A stretch of 14,353 bases of DNA. It comes from Darksidea phi (Eukaryota > Ascomycota > Dothideomycetes > Pleosporales > Lentitheciaceae). Below are positions 1 to 8,681 of the stretch, one piece after another. Both the position numbers and the translations under genes were made by a program. The notes under the pieces were generated by a model. It was given only the letters and a program-made list of their open reading frames with translations. It was not told the DNA's origin and ran no database searches. The stretch covers positions 1-14,353 of the forward strand of contig JASJFT010000436.1 of NCBI GenBank assembly GCA_030770425.1. The letters are read 5' to 3'. How positions within the stretch are numbered: the first letter of the stretch is position 1; every line of letters begins with the position of its first letter.

Positions 1-2
1 CC

Positions 3-2270
3 GAATATCTAGGTTTTATTATTTCGCGAGAAGGAGTATCTATAGACCCTAAGAAAGTATAGACTATAAGGGAATAGTTAATTCTAATATTAATTAAGAA
101 CGTATAATCCTTTTTAGGATTCGCTAACTTCTATTAGAAGTTTATTAAGAATTACTTAAAGACTATATCTCTACTTATAGAGATAACTAAGAAAGAAAAA
201 GAATTTTAGTAGAACTAGAAATAATAAGAAGCTTTTAATAAGCTTAAGAATCTATTTATATTAATATCTATATTATAGATATACGATCTAATAAAATCTC
301 TTAGAATAGAAACGAACGTATTAGACTATATACTAGGAGTAATACTTATCTAGTAAGAGGAAGATAGAAAATAGAGACTAGTATTCTATTACTTATATAA
401 GTTTAGTAAGAAAGAGGTAAATTATAATATTTATAATAAGGAACTTAGTACTATTATATTAATATTCGAATAATAGAGACTATAGCTTATAGGAACTAAG
501 TATAAGATTAAGATTATTACAAACTACTAGAATCTTATAAGTTTTATAACTATAAAGAAACTTAACTAATAATAATTCTAATAGTTAGAATTACTAGTAG
601 ACTACGACTTTAAGATAAGTTATTAGTTAGAAATATTAAATAAAGTAACGGACGCCTTTAGTAGAAGATTAGATCTTTAAGGTACCGATAAACCCGTTAT
701 ATACGAACTAGTTCTACGAAGGAAACCTAACGGAACTCTTATATATAACTATATAAGACTAGCTAAGATTATAGTAGTAGTAGATATTAAGAAAAAATAG
801 AGGAATAAGGCCTAAGAAACTATTAAGGACGTTAATAGAATATTAAAGGAAGACGATATATACTTTAATAAGAAAGAATACTCTACTTTAATAAATAACT
901 TAGAAATAAGGCCTTATATCCTACTAAGTCTTAGGGGAGACTTAATATAGGAAATCTATAAGAGTAAAATACTAGAATACCTAGAAATTAATAAAATAGT
1001 TAGATACGTAGATAGAGAATACCTATTTACTAATATAAAAGAGAAAGTTCGGAAAGTAATAGGCGACTATTTAGAATATTCTAAGAATAAACCTAAGAGA
1101 TATAAGCCCTATAGATTACTTTAATTATTAGTACTATCTATATAACTATAGACTTATATTATAATAGACTTTATAGTAAAGCTATTACTATTATTAGAAC
1201 TAGGATTAGAAAGATTATATAATACGATTATAGTAATTATAGACTAATTAACTAAGACGGTATACTTTATTCTAACGAACGAAGTAATTATAGTAGAAAA
1301 TATAGCTTATAAGGTTAAAAGGATACTTATTACTAATTATAGATTACTAGAATAGATCCTTATAAATAGGGATAAACTATTTACTTTAAAGTTTTAGAGT
1401 ATATTACTTATAAAACTAGAAATTAAAAGAAAGCTATCGACTAGCTTCTATTCGTAGATAGATAGTTAGACGGAATAAATAAACTAAACTCTAAAGAAGT
1501 ACCTTAGATTCTATATTAATAAGTTATAGGATAACTAGATTAAATTACTACTAATAGTATAATTAACGTATAATAGTAAGAAGTCTATAATAACTAAATA
1601 CTTACTATATTACGTAAATTATAAATATAAGCTAATAACTTATAAAGATCTAAAGGATATTAAGAGTATATTTATTAGGATAGAAGAAAAAGTCTATTTA
1701 ATATAAGAACTATATAAAGAACTTAACGTATGGATAGTATATAGGAACCTTATAATAGCTAAAATAGTAAATAAAAGAAGGCTCGAGGGACCGACCCTTA
1801 AGAAGAGGGATAAAGTTTTTCTTTTACGATGAAATTTAAAAACTAAATAACTATATAATAAACTAGATAATTTACGAATCGGACTATTTAAAATTAAAGA
1901 AAAAATAGGACTAGTTAACTATAGGCTAAAGCTAGCTAAAGGTATAAGAATATACCTAGTATTCTACATATTATTATTAGAACTAATACTAAAAGACGTC
2001 GAAGTAGCTATTAATATTAAACTCGAAGACGAGGAGTATAAGATTAAGGAAATCTAAGAATTATAAAAGCTCGGTCGTTAGTAGAAATATTTGGTTAAGT
2101 AGGTAGAATAGCCTACTAGCTAGAATATATAGGAACTAATTAAGAATCTATAGGACTACTAGAGGCTAGTCGAGTAGTATTATTAGAAATACTTAGAGAT
2201 AGAGGCTCCTAACTATCTAAGAAGAAGAAGTTAGTAGACTTATATAGTAAGGGTTACTATAGTAACCTAA
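3..2270 (+). pseudogene. pol: gypsy pol relic: RT end, RNase H, integrase, chromodomain
   Basis: This is the polyprotein remnant that once reverse-transcribed and integrated the element. One frame (codons starting at 3, 6, 9...) is readable throughout with no indel I could find. In order: RT thumb, beginning EYLGFIIS and SFLGFANFY (3-140); RNase H from about 300, whose catalytic Asp positions at 315 and 522 now read Asn while the Asp at 324 is kept; integrase zinc finger, where the Cys pair reads Tyr (1068, 1077); integrase core with the first Asp kept at 1167 (IDFI), the second changed to Asn at 1365, and the Glu kept at 1473; a chromodomain at 2031-2160 with a KLGR..KYLVK core whose Trp codons became TAG (2100, 2130). 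Dozens of in-frame TAG/TAA stand where the family has Gln or Trp. The C terminus ends in a basic RRRS stretch, with its true stop between about 2232 and 2270. Confidence 0.9.
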
Positions 2271-2790
2271 GTAAGTTAGAAGAAGTAAAACGTTTAGCTT
2301 TCTCTAACTAGTCTAGCTCCTTAAGGGATATAAGCTCGCGATAGTATATTTTAATATTATAATAGTTTAGGTCCTAAAGCTACTTTAAGAAACGAGTCTT
2401 ATAGATATAAAGCTTAACTATTCGAATAAAGATCTTATTATAGGTAGTACGTATAGTATCTAGCTTAGCCTAAAGATTAGATTTCTATTTATCTACCTTC
2501 GCCTAATCTCTTTTAATTACTACTAGGTTATACTTTAACCTACGATAGACGTACTCTATATAAGAACTAGACTAAAGGTTAATATAATAGATTTAAGGAG
2601 GCCGTATAGTATAATAATAAGAATAGGGTATTAGTATAGAACGAGAATAAATAAATAGGTAATCTATAAGATAATAATAATATTTAAAACGAGTTATTAT
2701 AGGAGCCTTAGGTATCGTTAGGACCTAGGAAGTTAATTAAAGATAGAAGGTAGTTAGTTCTACGTAGACGGTAGATCGATTACTCTTATA
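2209..2790 (-). pseudogene. possible antisense accessory frame downstream of pol
   Basis: On the minus strand a frame with relatively few stops runs from about 2790 down to 2209, overlapping the last ~60 bases of the pol frame tail to tail. Its best part, about 2570-2290, reads as a charged, helix-prone, coiled-coil-like stretch (KVDK.KSNL.AKLDT, RTTYNKIF, YRELISLKELD, LEKAKRF). All interruptions are TAG/TAA that could be former Gln or Trp codons. Extra antisense frames between pol and the 3' LTR are known in some plant Ty3/gypsy (Tat/Ogre) elements, so such a gene is not unprecedented. I do not recognise the product. A plus-strand frame over 2640-3209 is nearly as open, so strand and extent are uncertain. 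Confidence 0.35.
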
Positions 2791-3049
2791 TATTATTAAG
2801 AAGATAGAATAACTATAGTCTTAAATAGGCTATATAGTATATATATATAAGGTATAGTATAGTTTAGAAAAAGGAACCTACTAAGTATAGGTACTACTAG
2901 CTAGGGGATAGTAGATATAATAAAATCTTTAAGAACGAAGCTTAGAAAAAGGGAGTAAGTATTATAACCCTAGAATTAGAGGGGTATAGGGTAAGCTCTA
3001 ATATAGTTATAATAGCCGAGCTATACTTAGTTAGTAATTTAATATTATA

Positions 3050-3155
3050 TAACTTAGAAGTTATAGAAGTTACTAAGATAGCTACTTTTATAACCTTTAT
3101 AGAAGTTATAGAAGTCGTAGAAGTTACTACTTCTACTACTACTACTACTACCTTA
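3050..3155. repeat. low-complexity GAAGTTATA repeats and ACT microsatellite
   Basis: The motif TTATAGAAGTT/AGAAGTTA recurs four to five times between 3055 and 3127. It is followed by a run of ACT triplets (about 3134-3151) that partly mirrors it (gaagttacTACTTC). On the plus strand this would encode Glu-Val repeats then a poly-Thr run. It lies in the 3' region of the gypsy element. Confidence 0.7.
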
Positions 3156-3361
3156 AGGAATAAGGACGGGTATAAGAGAGTAGAGGATCTCTTAGACTTT
3201 TTATTTTAATTCTTTATAATTAATCTTTAATTCTTTACCTAATACTTATAAATAAGATTAAATCTTTTTCCTAAGTAATTATTCTAGTAATAGAATTTAT
3301 TAACTTAATCTTAATCTATTAGAAACTAATAGTATAATAAATATTTTATTAATTCTAACTC
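3156..3361. other. AT-rich tail of the gypsy element, possible LTR remnant
   Basis: A pyrimidine-leaning AT-rich stretch with no credible frame. A TATAATAAAT motif sits near 3330-3340, followed by TTCTAACTCGG. This resembles the R/U5 part of a fungal LTR, but no second copy lies in the window and RIP would have erased TG..CA ends, so the LTR call cannot be confirmed. Confidence 0.3.
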
Positions 3362-6300
3362 GGAACCCGTATAAAGATACGTATAATATATAATAGTAGA
3401 CTTATAAAGTAGCTTTAGTATTTCTAAGACTATATTTATAAATAGTATAGTAAAATAGATTAGCTATATTAAGAGTATTATTAGTACCTTAACGTATATT
3501 TTATATACTCCTCTCTTAGTTAAATTACTATACTTCTTTACGGGGACTACTATAGAGGAATACTACTCCTAAATATTCTTAGTAATTCTAAGTTAATAGA
3601 ACTAGTAGATCTACGTAGTATTAACTATTAGGGCGTCTTTAAAGATATAAGTATAGTAGCTTTTCCCGAAAATATTAGGACCTATAATAAGAGCCTATCT
3701 AGGAGTCTATACTTAGTATAGTACTACTTTTATAATAATAAAAGTCGTATTACTAAGACTATATTTAATATTAATAGTATCTATTACTTCCTTTCTAGCC
3801 TAGGTATTACTTACTAAGAAATTAATTAGTTCTCTAGATCTTATCTATTTCTAAATATTAGTAATAATATATATTTTAGCTTAAAAGTATCTACCTATAA
3901 TTATTATAGAAACTTAGTAGAAAAGTATATTCTATTATATAAAATCCTATATTACTACTTTAACTTTCTTATTAGTATAAAATTACTTTTTCTATATATC
4001 TTCTTTCTTATACTTTATATAGATAGTATATATAAATATACTATATACCTTAGTTATAAAGACTAAGAGCTCTAGTATAATACGGTCCTAAGTTCTACTA
4101 TTTAGAAGATAATTAAATACTTAAACCTCTTATAGTATTATTCTACTTCTATATATATTATTAAGCTAGACTTAACTATATTAGCTATAAAAGGTCTTTT
4201 ATAGAAGGTATTTATAAGAAAGTAGCTTCTATAATATATACTTTAATATTAGTATTTTAACCTACTTTAAAGCTATATCCTAGAAAGTATTATAGATAAT
4301 CCTAACTTTAGTTAATTTAAGGACGCGACCCTTTTTATAAATATAAAGAATACTAAGCTAGAGTATATAAATACCGGCCTAATATTAGTATATAGGTACT
4401 AAAAAGTATCTTAGTTCTAAGTAGCTAATCTATAGTTCTATAGTAAGTATTATACCTTTATTAATCTTAATAAGTAGATTACTTTAGAGAATAGTACTTT
4501 ATCGTATAACTATATCCTAGACGTTTATAAGACTAAGGTATTTTTATAGTAAAGATATTACCTTAAGATATATATACGGACCCGTAACGTTCTCCGTACT
4601 AATAGTAACTAAGCTAAGAATAGTACTAGACGTACTATATATATTTAAGCCGATATACGAGATATAATAGACTAGACGTTATTTATAATACTAAATAGGA
4701 AGAAGAGTATAAATAGCTTAATCTACTTCTAGTTTTATAGTTTAATTAAGATATTATTTAATATATCTAAGATATATATCTTTAATAACGAATTACTTAA
4801 GAATCTTATACTAGACTTTAGATATATTTAGTTATTTTAGTAGAAAGGTAATAGTATTTTATTTTTTAAGGTAGTCTACGAGTTCGTATACCTTTATAGT
4901 AAGAAGCGAGCGTATACTAATTTAGTTAATAACTACTAGAAATTATATAGAATTAAGAAGGAATACTATATCTCTCTTATAATAATAGAGGAAATATATA
5001 AGTAATAGTACTAATAGAACCTATATAACGACTTAATCGATAATATTAACTTTCTACTTTTATATTATATTATTCTAATATAGGAGCTTCTTAGCTTTCT
5101 CTATATCTAGATTAATAAATATTATTTACTTTTTAAGTATATACTTACGTATACGATAAGAACGTATTTATTATCTAAGATTATAGTTATAGTAGTAGCG
5201 CTATAAGCGCTTCGATTCTACTATAGAAGTAATCTACTCGAGTAGAAATTACTACTATATAAGATTTACTAGAAGATAACTCGTAGATATAAGGTTGTAG
5301 TTAAGGAGGGTCTTAGAATATAAGAGACTATAGACTAATATAGTATTAGCTAGTTTCTATCTAAGTTTAACTAGACGATATAACGCTTAGTACTATTATA
5401 TAGAGATAATATACTAGTTAGAAACTTACTAATATATAAGGAGTATAAGTAGTAGTAGTAGACTATTAAGAATCTCTAAGACGTCTATATCTACTTTAAT
5501 TAAGTAGAGGTCTAGTATAATTAGTATAGTATTAGCTATAGTCTAAGATTACTAGATAAGTAGCTTAAGTATATATATACTCTTAACCTAGAGTAATTTA
5601 ATTTAGATATTTAGAAGGTAGTACTAAAAGCTAATTAATATAGTATAGAGCTTATATCTAAGACGAACTAATAGAACTATATAGTAGAGTACTACTACTA
5701 AGATATAAAGAAGATATTTCTAGTAGATAGATATATTAGCCCGTTCTACTTTATTATAGGAAATAAGATATAATTTAAGAGGATAGTAGATCTACTCTAC
5801 TTCCTCTTTCTCTAGGACGAGGAAGAGTAGTTAGACTAGGGGAATAAGTCGTATTATATAGTCTTATAAAAGAGTTATAAGCTAATTAGACGGTAGCTTA
5901 GCTCTTAAAGAATAGACTAGTAGCTTAATAAATTCCTATATCTTATTCGTCTAATATACTAGATTCTACCCTATTCTTCTAATACTATATTAATTATAGT
6001 AACTAAGATAAGTTACGTATAAGGTCTAAAATAAAGAATAATATAGTTTTCGACTATATATATCTACCTAGATAAGATAGAGCTTTTATTTTAGTTAATA
6101 CTTTATACCCTCTACTAGGTCCTCTAGTAGGCGTAGTAGTAGATAGTAAGAGAGGGTAGTCGTAGAGAGTAGCTATTATAGAATACGTCTTAGCTTATAT
6201 TCGTATATAGGAAGTAGAGTATACTTATCTATAGTATTAATAAGAAAAAAGAGTACTAGATTATAGAGAGAAAAAGTATTAGGTTTAAGAATTTCTAGTT

Positions 6301-6634
6301 AGTATAAGAGCGGGGACGGCCGCTAAAACTAAAAATACTTAATTAGATTTAAAATAAGAGTCTTAATAAGTTAGATAAGCTAATAGTAGAGTTTACATAT
6401 AACTAAAGCGAAGAGAATAGGAATAGTAGTAATAAGAAGATAATAGGAAATAATTATAGTAAGAAGGTTAGTAAGAATAGACGTACTTCTCTAAGAAGAA
6501 GTATAAGAGAAGTATTTATAAATAGAGTAGAAGCTAATAGAGGTCGAAATAATAGATATAATAAGTCTATAAGTAGACCTATAACGGGTAATAGTAGTAG
6601 TCTTTTCGTATTATCTACTAGGGAGTAGTAAGAA
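3362..6634 (+). pseudogene. ~1,090-codon RIP-degraded frame, family unknown
   Basis: A single frame (codons starting at 3362, 3365...) can be followed to about 6634 without an indel. Interruptions are TAG/TAA placed as Gln/Trp would be, for example a Gln-like run at about 5450-5463. The N-terminal third is hydrophobic and Tyr/Ile rich. A central patch (about 4515-4620) has a spaced Cys/His-like pattern (Tyr after RIP), then RYYLKIYIRTRN, compatible with a lost C2H2-type finger. The segment 5400-5830 looks helical and ends in an acidic DEEE stretch (about 5816). The C terminus, 6386-6610, is Ser/Arg/Lys/Asn rich and low-complexity. The last codons run into the inverted arm at 6691-6720. I could not match it to RT, a DDE transposase, or DUF3435/RecQ-type helicase motifs. 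The aligned minus-strand frame is also fairly open but reads as a less protein-like, Leu/Ile/Ser-biased sequence. Confidence 0.5.
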
Positions 6635-6690
6635 TATTAAAGGGGAGATACTTATAAGTCTTATAGATAAGTATAGAATAAGATAGAAAG

Positions 6691-6756
6691 AGAAGAAGAG
6701 AGGAGCTTAAAAAAGAGTATATCTACTCTTTCCTAAATATTCTACCCTCCTCTTCT
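6691..6756. repeat. palindrome 1: abutting inverted arms
   Basis: The left arm (purine-rich, ending AAAAAAGAGTA at 6719) and right arm (ATCTACTCTTTCCTAA from 6721, then a CCCTCCTCTTC tract) are imperfect reverse complements with no spacer. Two further abutting pairs (8626-8681, 10880-10937) and two single arms (8033-8050, 8403-8433) share the core. It lies directly after the 3362-6634 frame. Confidence 0.7.
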
Positions 6757-6898
6757 AGTAGGCCGCCGTATAGAATATATAGTAATAAGAAGTAGATATA
6801 CTTATCCGATTAAAACTATAGTTTATTCTAATTTATATAATATTATCTTTTATTATTAATAAAAGTAATACTCTAACTAATTTAGATTAAAGATATAC
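6750..6898 (+). repeat. 149-bp direct repeat, copy A
   Basis: This matches 7677-7825 at a constant offset of 927 bp with no indel. It includes TCTAGTAGG near its start, TATAGAATATATAGTA and a long common stretch through TTTATTATTAATAAAAGTAATACTC. Differences are mostly C/T and G/A transitions. It begins within the right-type inverted arm of the 6721-8050 unit. Confidence 0.85.
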
Positions 6899-7655
6899 CT
6901 AAGACTATTAAAGAATTTAAAATCTTAATAAACGGTACTTCTAGTTCTATAGTAAAAGCTTAATAAATAACTATCTTATTATATTCTAGTAGTCCGTAGA
7001 GGAGAATTCTATATAGAATAGAAATCTTACGATTAATATAGATCTTAAGTTATAGAAGCGGTATAATAAGGTAGTCCTTAAGCTAGTATATAATATTATT
7101 AATACCTTTAATATCGTCTAAGCTTATATAGCTAGGTAGATTAGTATTAATCTTCTACTCTATAGCCTTTAACCTCTTCTACCTCTTATTCTCTCTATTA
7201 GCCCTTTTAATATTCTCTCTTTTCTTACTCTTCTCCCTATTTATAACTAATATAGTAGCCCTCGAGTTCCTCTACCTATTAACGATCTACCTATTTATAA
7301 AGTTTATACTTCTCTTCTCTTTTCTTCTCTTATCCTCTTTATTTTTAAAATTTTCTTTAAGCTTAGCTATTTCGTCTTTACTACTCTTATCTTCTTAAAT
7401 AACTAAGAGAACTCTTTTAATTAAGTCTTCTAATTACTTCTTAGATCGTCTCTTTAAGAAGGAATTAGAGTTTTTAATAAAGTTATAGATTTAATAAGAT
7501 TTAAACTTAAGTAATAATTTATTAAAGGTATTTATATATTTATAGATAATTTAGTAGATATTCTTATCTAAACTCTATTAGAGAAATAGTTATTCGCGAG
7601 ACGTACTTATAGGGCTAGGTATTAAATAATTAGTAGGAGAGAGTAGTACTAAATA
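6885..7655 (-). pseudogene. ~255-codon ghost frame with coiled-coil region, unknown
   Basis: This minus-strand frame lies between the two direct repeats. Read from 7655 downward it has a Pro/Ser/Thr-containing start, then a long very basic, charged helix-rich part around 7450-7200 (DEIAKLKENFKNKEDKRRKE, then REKSKKRENIKRANRENKR). A less charged C-terminal part follows from about 7130 (SYISLDDIKGINN). Interruptions are TAG/TAA only. The frame probably ends between 6962 and 6885, at the edge of copy A. The composition suggests a coiled-coil or nucleic-acid-binding protein. The C-terminal part of pogo/Fot1-type transposases is similarly charged, but I see no DDE residues here and the frame is too short for a whole transposase, so no family is assigned. 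Confidence 0.5.
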
Positions 7656-7676
7656 TATAGGATTTAGAATATCTTC

Positions 7677-7825
7677 CTCTTCTAGTAGGTCGCTGTATAG
7701 AATATATAGTACTAAGGAGTAAATATTCTTATTTAATTAAAACTATAGTTTATTCTAATTTATATAATACTATCTTTTATTATTAATAAAAGTAATACTC
7801 TAGTTAATTTAGACTAAAAATATAC
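7677..7825 (+). repeat. 149-bp direct repeat, copy B
   Basis: Partner of 6750-6898 in the same orientation, 927 bp downstream. The two flank the minus-strand frame at 6885-7655 in the manner of a short LTR pair or a partial tandem copy of the unit's left end. Copy B reads CGCTG at 7691-7695 where copy A reads CGCCG at 6764-6768, so one of the window's rare TpG sites coincides with a CpG in the sister copy. Confidence 0.85.
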
Positions 7826-8007
7826 TAGTCCTCTAAAAGGTAGATAAGGTAAAAATAAGTATATAATATTTAATTTACTCTACTTATTTCTAGTATAACT
7901 TATAATTATAGGTAAGAGAAGAAGAAATACTACTAACTAATATAATATAAGAATTCGGGATTAAAAAGGAACCTTATAATATAATAATCTTATACTAAGT
8001 AGGTAGA

Positions 8008-8050
8008 GTACTAGAGGGTAGAGGAAAGAAAGATTAAAAAAGAGTAGATT
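8008..8050. repeat. left-type inverted arm
   Basis: G/A-rich sequence ending TTAAAAAAGAGTAGATT, the reverse complement of the right-type arms at 6721, 8403, 8654 and 10914. It closes the 6721-8050 unit. Confidence 0.65.
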
Positions 8051-8402
8051 AAGGGCGTATAGACTATATCTATAGTCGTTATTAAAACTATACTAATAGC
8101 CGTCGCTAAGACCTCTAGATAGAGCGTTTATAATAATAGATAAAATAACTTAAATAATAATTTTTAGACCTCTTTACTATACTATCTACCTCGTTAGTTC
8201 TACCTTAAGACCTATTACTCTATAGCTATTATAGATATAATTTAAATATATTTAAATATACTAAAATAACTAGATAATAAGTATTTAGTAAAAGGGTAAA
8301 GGCTCGAAATCCTTACGTATAATACCCGAAAATAATAGCTTATTAACTTTACCTATAGTACTAATTTAATCTAACTTATAATTAAAGCTAAATATAAATC
8401 TA
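8051..8402. other. 352-bp spacer, nothing recognised
   Basis: AT-rich RIP-degraded sequence between a left-type and a right-type arm. No frame, direct repeat or RNA-like structure stands out. If the flanking arms belong to one inverted-repeat element instead, this is its loop. Confidence 0.5.
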
Positions 8403-8653
8403 AAATCTACTCTTTTCTAAGACTCTTCTTCTTCGTCTACTTTTCTTAGGGTAGTTTAGACTTCTAGAGATTAAATTAGAAACTTAAATAGAATTTTTTA
8501 TCGTAAACTAAAAATTAATCTATAAAAGGTATATACGGATTAAATATTAGATTAATATATAAGTCTACCTATTTTTACAATAGGTAGACGAATTCGACGA
8601 CTTCTACTTTAAAATACCTTACTATAGGGGGGGAGGGCTTAGGAAAAAGTAGA
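8403..8653. mobile_element. 250-bp non-autonomous (MITE-like) unit
   Basis: It starts with a right-type arm (AAATCTACTCTTTTCTAAG, C/T-rich flank to 8433) and ends with a left-type arm (G-run 8627-8633, CTTAGGAAAAAGTAGA). There is no credible coding frame between. Size, inverted ends and lack of coding capacity fit a miniature inverted-repeat element of the same family as the larger units. Confidence 0.4.
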
Positions 8654-8681
8654 TCTACTTTTTTCTAACTCCTCCCCCCTA
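8626..8681. repeat. palindrome 2: long hairpin with G/C-run ends
   Basis: A perfect 20-base palindrome centred between 8653 and 8654 (AAAAAGTAGA / TCTACTTTTT) extends outward imperfectly to a 7-base G run at 8627-8633 and a 6-base C run ending near 8679. It marks the junction between the 250-bp unit and the 2.25-kb unit. Confidence 0.9.

Larger units (their letters stand above)
1..3360 (+). mobile_element. Ty3/gypsy chromovirus LTR retrotransposon, 3' part
   Basis: The window opens inside the reverse transcriptase domain of a gypsy-type element and runs through RNase H, integrase and chromodomain into about 1.1 kb of 3' sequence. Domain order RT-RNaseH-IN-chromodomain defines the chromovirus clade of Ty3/gypsy (Metaviridae), common in filamentous fungi. 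The 5' LTR, gag, protease and most of RT lie left of the window. The right edge is not proven. I place it near 3360, where an AT-rich tail gives way to a new long frame, but no second LTR is present to define it. Confidence 0.8.
6721..8050. mobile_element. 1.33-kb unit with inverted-repeat ends
   Basis: This unit begins with the right-type arm (ATCTACTCTTTCCTAA at 6721) and ends with the left-type arm (AGATTAAAAAAGAGTAGATT, 8031-8050). The arms are reverse complements over about 15-20 bases and continue as C/T-rich versus G/A-rich flanks. Inside are a pair of 149-bp direct repeats and one minus-strand ghost frame. It is consistent with a RIP-inactivated terminal-inverted-repeat transposon, possibly with a second insertion inside. 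Target-site duplications cannot be read because neighbouring units abut. Confidence 0.45.

Noticed and set aside
2640..3209. Plus-strand frame with Glu-Val repeats and a poly-Thr run
   Set aside because: It is open in the same phase as pol, but the repeats are low-complexity and it competes with the minus-strand frame. I could not decide, so it is not listed as a gene.
2600..3360. A complete 3' LTR starting after a GGAGG purine tract at about 2596-2600
   Set aside because: No second copy is in the window, TG..CA ends would be erased by RIP, and the start is not distinguishable from other TATAG motifs.
5187..5212. GCGCTATAAGCGC palindrome as a regulatory site
   Set aside because: It is short, lies inside a degraded frame and is not repeated elsewhere; CpG-containing bases simply survive RIP.
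3362..6634. Minus-strand frame aligned with the plus frame (about 5050-4400 read backward)
   Set aside because: It is also fairly open, but its translation is Leu/Ile/Ser-rich without charged helical segments. The plus frame keeps one phase over 3.27 kb and ends sensibly before the inverted arm.
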